Of a stretch of DNA of 64,000 nucleotides, positions 33,962-44,965 are shown piece by piece. Made by a program: the position numbers and the translations under genes. The notes under the pieces were generated by a model, which searched no databases, was not told where the DNA came from, and worked only from the letters and a program-made list of their open reading frames with translations. Numbering within the stretch: position 1 is the first letter of the stretch; the number at the start of each line of letters is the position of its first letter. The DNA comes from Hysterangium stoloniferum (lineage: Eukaryota > Basidiomycota > Agaricomycetes > Hysterangiales > Hysterangiaceae), in the NCBI GenBank assembly GCA_015178975.1, contig WHVD01000001.1:2976001-3040000 (forward strand). The letters run 5' to 3'.

Positions 33962-36080
33962 TTGTATCTTAACTTTGCACAAATATATATTTTTTGACAT
34001 TACTTAAATTGTGTGAAAGAGTGTCGGATTGGAAGTGTCAGAAAACAGACAGGGAAAAATGGAGGGAATCAGAGTGTCAATAGAGGTCCAGGTTTACTAG
34101 GATAAGGGGTGTGGAAGTCAATTACAATTTCCATAGTGTGTCCAAATTCTGTGGCCAATATCCATGAAGTTTCTTCATCAGTACCTTGATAGCCTGCCCA
34201 TTTGACTAAATAAAGCAGTTTACAAGTATGTCAGTGATTGTCAATTTTAGAATCCAGAATCTCGGAAACTTTGAATTCAGGTTCTCCATCAATGATGACC
34301 AGAGGAGGCAGAGGTTGAGTACATTCCAGGATGTTGTTAGGAACACAAGGTTCTAACATGGAAAGGTGGAAAACAGGATAGAACTGTCACATACTTTTGG
34401 GAAGTCAGAGAGTCCAGGAAAGTGAGATGGCTTGTGCTATAATCCTGAAAGCACCTAAGAATTTCTCGGCAAGTTTTTTGAAAGGTCAGCTAGTTTGGAA
34501 GAATTGAGCTTTTACAAAAACCTGGTCTCCAATTTTGAAGTTAGGAGGTGGGATTCTGTTTTCATCTGTGGAATGTTGATAATGTTCCTGAGTGGAAGAA
34601 ATAGCTTTCAAAAGTTCCTGATGTAACTCATTGAGGTTGGTAATAAATTCTTGAGCATGGGAGGAAGCCAAATCTCTTTCAGGATATACTGCGAGATTAG
34701 GATTATATCCTTTATTGGAAAAGAAGGGAGAGATGCCAGTAGTGGCATTAGAAGAGTTATTGTAAGCAAATTCAGTGAGTGGAAGAAGGGATTTCCAGTT
34801 GTCCTGTTGGTAGTTGCAATAAATGCAGAGGTATTGTTCCAGGGTTTTGTTGACACATTCCATTTGTCCATCACCTTCCAGATGATATCCTGAAGTGAAA
34901 TGTAATTTCATATCGAGAGCTTTTCGAGGGCCTTAAAGAAATGGAAAACAAATTTGGAACCTCAATCATAAGTTACATGAGATGGAACACCATGTTTGGA
35001 AAATATGTGAATGATGAAAAGTTCTGCTAACTGTAAGGGCATGATTGTACATATCATGAGTGGGTATGAAAATTCCTTGTTTCAAGAATCAGTCTACAAC
35101 AACTAGAATGGATATAAAGCCTTCAGAAGTCAGGAGTTGTTCAATAAAATCCATGGAAATTGAGTTCCAGGGTTTTTCCAGTATTGGGAGTTGCCTGAGA
35201 AGGCCATACAGCTCATGTCTCTAGGATTTAGAGTGTAAGCAAGTGGTGCATGACTTACAGAACTGGGTTAAGGAATATTGGAGGTTGGGCCAACTTTGGA
35301 TTAAACCAAGAGTATTGTTAATGCCATAATGTCTGGAGATTGGATGATCGTGTTTGTACTGAAGTATTTGGAGGCAAAGATTGTCAGAATCTGGAACATA
35401 GATACATCCATTGAGACAGATGAAACCTTGAGAGTCTTGGCACCACTAGGGTTCATCAGGATCATCAGGAACTTCTAGGTGTGACTTGAGAGCTGGATCA
35501 GAAGTAAGTGCAGAAAGGATATCTTGATGTAATTGCTCAATGTCCATAATCATAATGCTATGCATAATTGGATGGTAGAGGTAAGTCACTCAGATAGATG
35601 TGGAAAGTTGCTGTGTTGTAAAAACTGGTTTCATGTTGTGTGGATTAACAATGGCATAGTTACTTTCCCCCTCTTTAGGATAGACATCCCATCGTTGAGT
35701 CATGGCCCAGTTTCCACCAGGACATCTGGGTCAGAAACAGATAATCATGTTGAAAGCAGAGAGAAATTTGGGTCAGAAACAGATAATCATATTGAAAGCA
35801 GAGAGAAATTTGGACCAGTGGGCTTGCCATCAGGTCAAAAGTTTAGTGGTGGAAATACTCCAAATTTTTGTGATCAGTAACAATGTCAATGGGATCTGCA
35901 GAACCTTCAAGGTAGTGCTGCCACTGTTTGAAAGCTTCAAAGATTGCCAAAAAGTTCCTTACCATGAACGTCATAATTGAGCTTGTAAACTGAAAGTGTC
36001 TGAGAAAGAAATGCAACTGGGTGAATTTTACCATCGGAATCTTGAATGGAAAGAATTGTGACAATTGCATAGTTGGAAGC

Positions 36081-37300
36081 TGTAACCCCGTCGTCAATTG
36101 GGATCACTGGCGGTCACACGAGTTGACAGGACCATGGTGTATTGTCCAGAACAAGACAGGATACAGGCAAGTGCAGCATACAGTAAGATCTAAGGTCCTG
36201 AAAACTTCCCAGCTACTTATACCGTACAACACGGTGATTATGTAATCACGTAAAACTAAAGGGTCCGTGCGTAAGACTGGGGGCACCAGGATTACACCCC
36301 TCCCCACACAAAAACCAACCCACCACCCCAGATTCAACCCTGCTGGACCTCCTCTGTTAATGCAGAGCTTCAGGCAGCGGAGTCTGTATCCCGACCAAAA
36401 AAACACACGGCAGCGACGGAAATTGATACGGCACTAAAAAAAACAAACAAAAAAAACAAGTATCCAAAATAACGGCTTCTAATCGTCAATTCTTCACATA
36501 AAACATTTCTCCAAAATGCAGGTGCTCGACTACGGTGTGGGGCATGTGGGGGCGCCCGTACGTGTGCAGTGTGCAAGGGTGCGCGGCAGCGTGGATGGGT
36601 GTGCATGCGCGCATACGTGTGCAGTGTGCAAGGGTGCGCGGCGGTGTGGATGTGTGTGCATGTGCGCGTACGTGTGGGGGCCCTCGACGACGGTGTGGTG
36701 GCGTGCGCGGGTGTGCGGGCACGCGTACGTGTGCAGGGTGCGCAGCGGTGCGGTGACGCGGATGTGTGCACGTGCGAGGGTGCGGCGGTGTGCGGCGGTG
36801 CGTATTTGCACGGGGAGCACTTGCAAGGGTGTGCAGCGGCACGTATATGCGAGGTTGCGAGGCGTGTACGGGACAAGGGAGTGTGGAACCCTAGGGAATG
36901 TGAACGAGCAGTCTGACGAGTGAACGGTGGTGATGCAGATCGGGTTCGACCAAGAAGGTAAGAAGTCGGTTTCTTTTGGAAGGAATGAATGAGATCCAGT
37001 GGAACGAAAGAGCCAAGGGTCTGGAGGGCCAAACACAACGAAGTGCTGGATTAGAAATAACAAATGGTCCTGTCAAAAAAAAAGTGTAATCCCGTCGTCA
37101 ATTGGGATCACTGGCGGTCACACGAGTTGACAGGACCACGGTGTATTGTCCAGAACAAGACAGGATACAGGCAAGTGCAGCGTACGGTAAGATCTAAGGT
37201 CCTGAAAACTTCCCGGCTACTTATACCGTACAACACGGTGATTATGTAATCACGTAAAACTAAAGGGTCTGTGCGTAAGACTGGGGGCACCAGGATTACA
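36081..37300 (-). mobile_element. TRIM-type miniature LTR retrotransposon (TRIM1)
   Basis: Two 216-bp direct repeats (36081-36296 and 37085-37300), TGTAAYCCCGTCGTC to CAGGATTACA on the plus strand. The TSD is GAAGC on both sides (36076-36080, 37301-37305). It inserted into the RNase H coding region of the surrounding gypsy element. Next to the left LTR is CCCCTCCCCAC, a polypurine tract in minus orientation, which sets the direction. The 788-bp interior is very rich in GTGCG/CGTACGTGTGC repeats and has no convincing gene. It is non-autonomous. Confidence 0.9.
37065..37076 (-). promoter_or_regulatory. Self-complementary primer site of TRIM1
   Basis: In element orientation, eight bases after the 5' LTR, the sequence reads TTGACAGGACCA. 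Its exact 12-nt reverse complement, TGGTCCTGTCAA, lies inside the LTR (plus-strand coordinates 37127-37138). This suggests Tf1-like self-priming. Confidence 0.6.
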
Positions 37301-38512
37301 GAAGCATTGGTTTCCACAATGATCAGAACATCAGGTTTCCAATGAGAAAGGATTGGAGTGGAAGTGAAGGCATTTTTTAGAGTCTGAAAAGTAGAATGGC
37401 ATTTGTTGTCAAAAACCCATGGTTGATATTTATAGGTAAGGTGAGTGAGTGGTATTGTAATATCTGAATAGTTCTGAATAAATTGATGGTAGAAATTTGC
37501 AAAACCTAAAAATGATTGGATATCCTTGACTTTCTGTGGTTTGGGCCAATCACAGACAACTTGAACCTTAATTTCATCCATGTGGAGACCATCAGGTCCA
37601 ATAATGAACCCTAAATATTCAATAGAATCCATGTCACCATGTCAAAAAAGCATTTTTTCAGAGTCTGCAGAAAGCTTCGTGGACCTGCTCATTGTGAAGA
37701 GCAGGATCTTCGGAAAGTACCAAAATGTCATTCAAGTAGACTATAACACATACATCAAACATGTTGGAAAATATGTATGTATATCATTAACAAAATGTTG
37801 AAAAGCAGAAGGAGTGTTGGTAAGGCTGAAAGGCATAATCAACCATTCAAAGGATCCATAGCAGGTCCAGAAAGCAGTCTTCCATTTGTCACCTTTGGCA
37901 ATTCAGACCAAATGATAGACATGTTTAAGGTCTATTTTGGTGTAAATCTGAGCTTTCTGTGGGGCATTGAGTAAATCAGTAATGAGCAGAAGTGGATATT
38001 TATCTTTCTGTGTTATGGAATTTAAACCTCGGAAATTGACACAGAGTCAAAGGGAACCATCCTTCTTTCTGATGAAAAGGACAGGCACTCCATAGGGAAG
38101 TCGTAAGGCCTATGTGGTGCAGGCCATCAGCTTTCTGCTTACTGAAAATATCCACAAAATCATGGTATTTCTTGGGAACTCCTTCCAGGTCAGCTTTCAG
38201 CTCAGATAATTCTGGAGTTGCAAAACATCCAGATGCTTCATCAACTTTTAAGCTGATTGAAAAGCACTGCAATCCATCCAGTTTACTCACCCTAACAAAT
38301 GCCACAGCATTGATGAGAGAGATTTTTGGAGGTTCAGAGGTTTCAGTAGAAGCTGGAGAGGCTGAAGAGGCTGAAGAGGCTCTGGCCAGATTAGATGCTG
38401 CAGGAGGAACAGAAGTGTTGGGAATCTGCAAATTAATACTGCCCAATACCCAGTCAATCAATGGTGAGCCAGTTGTATCCAAGAACGACTGAACAGCTAG
38501 AGTCCAACTGTG

Positions 38513-38778
38513 TTATGAAAAGGTAACCATCTGAGGTGTTCCATGTGGGAACCAGATAGACATGTTGCAGGCTTGAGTAATTGCCGTGTTGCTAGTGCCA
38601 TCAAATAGATGCAAAGAAATTGTGGGAATAGAATGGAGTTTCAGATTATGTTTCATGGCAAAGATGGTATCTACAAAACTGTGTGGAGCTGGAATGGAAA
38701 GTCTGGGTTCAAACCAATCCTGAGTGATATCCTTAAGATAAGAGAGTGCAAAGTTGACCTTTCGACTGTTGGACTTGA
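38513..38778 (-). pseudogene. Gypsy gag remnant
   Basis: It reads KVNFALSYLKDITQDWFEP, FVDTIFAMKHNLKLHS and SIWFPHGTPQMVTFS*, matching the capsid region pattern of the family-A gag (VNYTLSYLSGSALKWF). It is cut at its N-terminal side by the Tc1 fragment. Confidence 0.6.
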
Positions 38779-39435
38779 ATGTTAAGGAAGGATGGATTCT
38801 GCACAATGTGTGGAGATCTTGGATCAGAATTTGTCCCAGAGCATTAGAGATTTGGAGGTTCCAGAAGATGAGGCCATTTTACAGCAAGACAATGATCCAA
38901 AGCATATGTACCTTCAAGATGGCACAAAAATGGCTTTCTGAAAATCAGATTAAGGTATTAGACTGGCCAGCACAGTCTCCTGACCTCAATCCCATAGAAC
39001 ATCTTTGGAATCACCTGAAGAAACAGCTACAAAAATATCCTTCACCACCAAAGGGAGTTTGGGAGTTATGGGAGAGGGTGGAAGTGGAATGGCCAAAGAT
39101 TGAGCCTCAGGAGTGTCAGAAACTTATATAAAGTATTCCAAGAAGACTTGATGCTGTAATAAAGGCTAAGGGAGGCCATACAAAGTACTAGAATAACAAG
39201 ATATCTGATTCATGATCAGAAAGGGTGCTCACAAAACTGTCCCAATGATTGGCTATTTTTAAATATTCACTGTGACACCAATGTCTATCAATATTATGTA
39301 ATATCTTGAACTATAAAAGCTAGTTTGCTAATGCATCTGTGAGAATATTTTCACTATTTTAGGAAATTAATGTGATCAATTATAAAACATTTAATGGGAA
39401 TTACCAAAACATTGGGACACTTTTGTGAGTCACTA
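38779..39435 (+). mobile_element. Truncated third Tc1-type element (3' half)
   Basis: It encodes the C-terminus of a Tc1 transposase (LQQDNDPKHMYLQD-like in a shifted frame, then PAQSPDLNPIEHLWNHLKK) ending GGHTKY*. The right TIR follows, ending CACTTTTGTGAGTCACTA before TA. The left half is absent. The break joins it directly to gag of the gypsy element. Confidence 0.8.
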
Positions 39436-39503
39436 TATATATATATGTATGTACTATGATAACCCTGAGATGGGTGTAAATGTGATCTGGTTCATTTTGT
39501 ATA

Positions 39504-39686
39504 TCTGTTAGGACTGGAAAACCCACTGGACTCCAGACCCCATCCTGCATGCACCCAACTCTCTATACCCACCAGGTTACAGTTAACTGGAAAACCCGCC
39601 AGCATCTGGACCCTGCTGTATATGCACCTGACCCTCTATATGGCACCCAAAGTAGAGTCACAACCGGAGTGTCCACTGGGACCTGT
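39504..39686 (+). repeat. Family A' LTR 5' fragment
   Basis: It starts TGTTAGGACTGGAAAACCC and contains ACTGGACTCC/GGTTACAGTTAACTGG blocks also present at 50760-50850. It is cut short by a minus-oriented LTR at 39687. Confidence 0.6.
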
Positions 39687-40858
39687 TGTTAAATGGCATG
39701 CAGAGCTTAACAGAGGGTTTCTGGAGAAACCCACAGATAATCTGCTTGGCTTCAGCTTATAGGCTGTGCCCTTGCAAGATCATGGTGTCCAATTTCAAAC
39801 AGGCAGATGGGAAACCTGGGGAGTCTGGGAGATAGTCGAAAGGTTGAAAGGTTGAAAGGTCAAACAGTCAAAAGGTTGAACAGTCAAAAGGTCAAACAGT
39901 CAACAGGTTGGATTGCCTGTGGAGGGCAATAGGTAGGAAGTCGAGTTGGAAGGTCCATGGGCCCTGATGAGTTTGAGAGTGTTGTACTTGAGATGAGAGG
40001 TGGAGATAGAGTAGAATATATGCTGAAGTTACTGGGGAAACTTAGTCAATTTTCTGACCAGATTGTATGTACAAACATTGCTAGGATATACATGTAGACT
40101 ATGGAATGTATGCAATACCAAATCCAGTAATAATCAAAGACAAAACAGGTAATCATGAAGCGAGAGTAGTAAACACCAAACTAGGTGTTAGGGATGGAAT
40201 GGGAGTGGGGTCCAAAACACAACAGGTCATTTGACCATAATAGGAATGGGGTCCGAAACATGACAGGTCATTTGACCATAATGGGAACAAACCTGTCTAT
40301 ATCCAACTCTGTCTCACACACCAGCCACTGGACTCTGCCCGGACAACCTCTCAGCTCTCTAACTGAGCCCTGTTACCATTATCATCAAATGACCTATCAT
40401 GTTTTGTACCCCACTCCCATTCCATTCCATCCCTAACACCTAGTTTGGTGTTTACTCGTCTCATTTTATGATTACTTGTTTTGATCTTTATTATTACCAG
40501 ATTTGGTATTGCATACATTCCACAGTCTATATAGTCTAGCTAATGTTGTACATACAATCCAGTCAGAAAATCAACTTAATTCTCCCCCAGTAACTTAGCA
40601 TATATCCCACTCTATCCCCATCTATCATCTTTGAAACACAATGCTATTGACCTCATTGGAGCCTGCAGGCCTTCCAACTGGCCTCCTGACCTATTGACTG
40701 ATCAACTACTCCCAGACTCCCTGGGTTTTCTGTCCACCTGTTTGAAATTGGACATCACAATCTAGCAAGGGTGCAGCCTATAAGCTGAAGCCAAGTCCTA
40801 CCAGATTATCCGCAGGTTTCTCCAGAAACCCTCTGTGAGCCTGCCCATCCCCTTAACA
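39687..40858. repeat. Inverted pair of family A' LTR parts
   Basis: The minus-oriented part (39687 to about 40285) and the plus-oriented part (about 40286-40858) are imperfect inverted copies. Each has the TATA/GTACATACAATCCAGTCAGAAAAT region and the shared motif (39744-39770 and 40771-40798), and each ends in TTAACA. The 5' portions of both are missing at the junction. Confidence 0.7.
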
Positions 40859-40869
40859 ATATCCAAGTC

Positions 40870-41835
40870 TATTTGAATGGCAAACCTGGAGATGTGTAGC
40901 CTTCTTGGCCTTGCAGCCTACCTCCACACTTGGACATATGAGAGCCTAGTTCAAACACTCTCCCTGGCTTGATGTATTCCCACAAAGGTGTGAGAAGGTG
41001 CAATATTTCTGGAAGAGCAATTTAGGGAGTTGTTTTGTGAACATGTCTGCCAGGTTATTAGTGGATGTACAGTAACTCACAGGACCTCTAGCTTTTGTTG
41101 TGGGTAGCCTACCTCATCCATTGCAGAATACATCCAGAGGATCTGCTTCATTCCCCTTGTGAGTGCCATATACTCTGCTTCCATTGTAGATAATGCAACT
41201 GTAGGTTGGTACTGAGAACCCCATGCTGTGGGACCTCCAGCTTGGATGAGCACATGCCTGGCACAAGAGTGGTGTGTTTATATCCCCAGAAAAGTCATCA
41301 GAGGCATAGCTGACTAGGGCTAGGTCCTTGTGTATCTCTCCATAGGTGATTGAGTTGTCAAGCATTCCTCTGATGTATTGAAGAACATGAGTTAGTGCAT
41401 TCCAGTGCATTTTCCCAGGGTCTGAAGTGAACTTGCTGAGTGTTGATATGGTGTATGACAAATCAGGGCATGTGGCAATTTGGGCATACATGATGGATCC
41501 AAGGAGTTCACAATAAGGTTTGTTGGCCATGGATATACCCTCCTTGGCAGTGTGTGGGCCCTGCTCCCTTGTTAGTACACTACCTGGGGCAGGGGATTGC
41601 ACAGGGGTTGGAGTCTGTCATGCCTAAATGTTCAAGGGCATGTTCAAGGTATGCACTCTGTGAGATTCTGATAGTTCCCACAGCTCAGTCCCTGTCAATA
41701 CAGATTCCTAGGACTAGGTTGGGGTCCCCAAGGTCCTCCATCTCATAAGTCCAGCCAAGCTCCTCCTTCACCCTTACTGCCTCCTTGTTTGATGATGAGA
41801 TTCCTGTGGTGTCATCAGTGTATGTACTAGTGATG
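40870..41835 (-). pseudogene. Ty1/copia RT-RNase H fragment
   Basis: RT: TYTDDTTGISSSNKEAVRV with the catalytic Asp pair, then ELGWTYEMEDLGDPNLVLG. Then CELLGSIMYAQIATCPDLSYT, KMHWNALTHVLQYIRGMLDNS and the RNase H start VSYASDDFSGDINT. Frames are broken. Upstream gag, integrase and most of RT are absent. Confidence 0.75.
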
Positions 41836-42329
41836 GTGAGTTGTCATTTGTGTGTTGGGATTGGACTGAAGGATTGGCTTGTGAGCAGTAGTACCTGAGT
41901 TCTCCCACTTCCTTGTCTAACACTCCTTGTCAGGGGGGACCCTCTGTCATAGACCCAGGGAGCACCATTTTCTCATCTTATTGAAGTCCCTGAGTCCACA
42001 GTCCAACCCTATGCCTTTTTGTCACTTTCTCTCTCCTTGTGGATATCAATTACTCTGGTTAATACATGCCTCTGAGGAGTAGGTGATTAACCTCAGAAGC
42101 TTGTAGTGTTAGTGTTCCACTGTGGGAAGGGTCTCTGTTCTGTATCAGGTAGAGTTATTTTTAGATTACTGGGTGCCTATGGGTCACAGCTTGCAGGGAG
42201 AATTCCTTAGATTGTTTCTCTTTGGATTCCAGGTGAGTTAGGTAGTTGTTTGTATACATATTAGCTCTAATATATCTCTGGATTCCCTCCTGCTAGCCTA
42301 GTGTGAATATTAGGTAGTAGGGGTTGCCC
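41836..42329. other. Unassigned repeat-derived sequence
   Basis: This lies between two oppositely oriented copia fragments. No ORF with a recognisable motif. Confidence 0.35.
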
Positions 42330-42652
42330 TTACACTCCTGAGGTGGGATACATTGCAACTTTTGAAGCTGTCAAGGAAGGTATCTGGCTCCATCATGGGC
42401 CTTAGCTTTCCTTGTACTGGTGGCACAACCACCTTCTGTGACAACAATGCCACCACCAATTTATCTGAAGATCCCTTACTGCACTCTTGGGTAAAGCACA
42501 TCAACATCAAATATAATTTTCTTTGTGAATTCCACACCAGTGATCTTTCTCTCAATTACATCACCACTACAAATAATATTTCCGATATCTTCACTAAGGC
42601 CTTGGAACCCTCAAAATTCATTAAACTTAGGGGCCTCTTGGGACTTACATAA
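42330..42652 (+). pseudogene. Ty1/copia RNase H C-terminus
   Basis: TFCDNNATTNLSEDPLLHS, then WVKHINIKYNFLCE and NNISDIFTKALEPSKFIKLRG before a stop. This is the classical end of copia pol. It is followed by the polypurine tract GAGGAGGAG and an LTR. Confidence 0.8.
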
Positions 42653-42691
42653 TGGGACTTCCATGCGAAGAGGAGTTATGGTGAGGAGGAG

Positions 42692-44762
42692 TGTGGGATA
42701 ACACTGTAAAAAACTCTATAGCTATATTAGGATCACTCTGCCATACAATGCCTCCCAGTATTATGATTAGTATATATACCATACCTAACACAACCTCACA
42801 CCTCAGTCTGTTATACATATATACAAGACCGAGGTGAGTCGTTTTATCTCTCAATGTGTACCTTACAAGTATTCATATGTTCTAGTTCAATATTGGGTAG
42901 TATTCTACTAGTCCCCTATTGAAAGGCTGCTGTCTAATGCAGCCTTACATTGGCATCAGTCCAGACGTTGATAGGACCAAACTGTATTCCTCGAGAACGG
43001 CGAGTACAATACACAATGATGACAGTAAGTAAAACAATTATGAAAAAACTACTATGCACGTCTGTGATAACATAATCAGTATGTCATAAGCCACCAGGCT
43101 TACACCCCTCCCACTTTGAAAAATTACCATGCCAAATAATGATGTAAAAAAAAAAAATTGGAATGGCATTTTCAACGGGAGAACAAAAAATTGCAAAATG
43201 AGACGGTGAACTGTGCAATATGGGGGAATGATGGACGATGATGGACACTGATAACGGACAATGCAGTACTGTGAGGGGGTACGGTTGTGAAAGGGTCCCG
43301 AAAATAAACAGATAAGAAAACCCAAAACAAGACTGTTGATATTCGTCCAGACTTACACTCCTCTCTATTCGGAACCTGAAAACCTGGATAAGGCACGGTT
43401 CGCAAAGAGTGAGAAATAGCGGATTTGCGAAACCAAACGAATGGTCCGGAGTGCAGGGCGGATCCAGGCTTACACCCCTCCCCGATCAAAATGGACAGTA
43501 ATCCCCAACAACCAAGTCGGCAGACATGTCAATCCCTAACAGCGGATGAGTTGCGGATTGACAAACACTACGGTAGACGAAATCGATACGACGGTGAAAA
43601 TGAAGATTGTAAAGATCCAGGAAATTGCTGCGGCTTCTATTGTGATGCTGGAATAGAATGGTAGAGGCCAGAGTCAAACTCAAACTGCACTGAGATCTAA
43701 TTGACGGAAAGGAACTGAATGAGTGGGTTCCGGAACGAGTCAATATCCAAGTGTTGTGAATGAGACGATGATGAACGGTACAGCAATGTGTAGGATAGGG
43801 TGAATTTCGACAATGGAATAATGTGTACTGGAGTTACGACTTGTGGTCAACGCTGAACGGCGGCGACGGTAGTGATGGTAACGGTGACAATCGTAATGGA
43901 CGTTGCAAAACAGCACGGGTGTGGGCCAAGCATGGGTTAGTTCAATTGGTTCGACGATAACGTTGTATGACCGGCAGTTACGAGTGCGATACTGAAAACG
44001 AGTGCGGATGCGAGTGCAAGTGCAAGTGCGACTGCGAGTGTGGCACGATGTTGAAGTTACGATTGCGAGGCGGTGTCAAAATGGCGATGAGACAACGACG
44101 GCGAAGGTGGAAGTGCAACACGGAGTTGGAGCTACGATTCTGGGACAAGTTTCAACAGTAGGCGTTAAATAAGACGGCGACCGCGGCTTGTAAGTGTGAT
44201 GAATTGAAGGCAACCAAAGGTGAACAGCAGCATGGGCAAAGTCACAATGACGGTGATGAATGCAATGCAAGTGTAACATGAAATTGAAGGTACGATTCTG
44301 GGCCAAGTTTCAACGGCGGGTGTTGAACGAGACAGCGACGTTGAAGATAATGGTTCGCAGATGTGATGACTCGAATTTTATGTTGAGTGAGGGTGAGAGC
44401 AGTACGATAATTTCCGATTGGGAGAGTCGAATGAGGATGTCGGATGAAAAATGAGTGGATGCGAACGAGTCGAAGGTGACGTGTTTGCGTTGTCGGAAAA
44501 GGCAAAGTCGATATCAAAAAAAAAGTGAAAGGCTGCTGTCTAATGCAGCCTTACATTGGCATCGGTCCAGACGTTGATAGGACCAAACTGTATTCCTCGA
44601 GAACGGCAAGTACAATACACGATGATGACGGTAAGTAAAACGATTATGAAAAAACTACTATGCGCGTCTGTGATAACATAATCAGTATGTCGTAAGCCAC
44701 CAGGCTTACACCTATGCATATATATGAGACTGAGTTCACTAGTAGGTCCTACTTTTCTAACA
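42692..44762 (+). repeat. Copia 3' LTR, interrupted by TRIM2
   Basis: It starts TGTGGGATAACACTG right after the polypurine tract. It probably ends CTTTTCTAACA at 44762, about 275 bp without the nested element. The right boundary is inferred from the TG..CA rule only, since the 5' LTR is not in the window. Confidence 0.45.
42920..44710 (-). mobile_element. TRIM-type miniature LTR retrotransposon (TRIM2)
   Basis: Two 185-bp direct repeats (42920-43104 and 44526-44710), TGAAAGGCTGCTGTC to CCAGGCTTACA. The TSD is CCTAT (42915-42919, 44711-44715). The tract CCCCTCCCAC beside the left LTR is the polypurine tract in minus orientation. The interior repeats TTACACCCCTCCCC-like junctions near 43351 and 43470. 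It also has a Cys-codon-rich tandem (TGCGAGTGCAAGTGC, near 44010-44040). No gene is evident. The LTR contains TTGATAGGACCA, matching TRIM1's TTGACAGGACCA. Confidence 0.88.
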
Positions 44763-44965
44763 CATGATAGCCATGATAGTATTATAATGGGCTGCCAGTG
44801 ACAGTTCGAGTAACGAGAGGCATTCTCTATTCGCTTATGACTATCTGCTTTTACAACATTAGTTGTAGAAGTGCCGCTGGATGTAGAAACTCCATGAGCG
44901 GGGGACAAGGCGTAATCAGGCTTGTTAGAAGGTACCTGACACATTTGTAATAAAGGTGTAGGTTA

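Larger units (their letters stand above)
34130..38482 (-). pseudogene. Gypsy pol of the minus-strand element, degenerate
   Basis: RT: VPKKYHDFVDIFSKQKADG, then RKKDGSLRLCVNFRGLNS-like sequence and VEYLGFIIGPDGLHMDE-like motifs (37632-37108). RNase H resumes after the TRIM with [11 protein letters not shown] and [17 protein letters not shown] (36097-35843). A 36-bp direct duplication sits at about 35731-35811. Integrase: SGYHLEGDGQMECVNKTLEQ, AYNNSSNATTGISPF and GDQVFVKAQFFQ (34911-34486). Chromodomain: EPEFKVSEILDSK and LVKWAGYQGTDEETSWI (about 34290-34130). Many stops. Confidence 0.8.
31988..38778 (-). mobile_element. Minus-strand chromodomain Ty3/gypsy element, split by a TRIM
   Basis: In element order: gag remnant (38778-38513), protease-linker and RT (38482 to about 37310), RNase H split by a TRIM at 36081-37300, integrase (about 35530-34486), chromodomain (about 34290-34130), an opposite-strand zinc-cluster gene (32841-33961), polypurine tract (GGGGGAC, about 32554-32560) and 3' LTR (31988-32553). 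The 5' LTR and gag start are missing, replaced by a Tc1 fragment at 38779. Confidence 0.8.

Noticed and set aside
36370-37063. Long open frames on both strands of the TRIM1 interior
   Set aside because: They come from GTGCG/CGTACG repeats that avoid stops in every frame. The six overlapping products are low-complexity.
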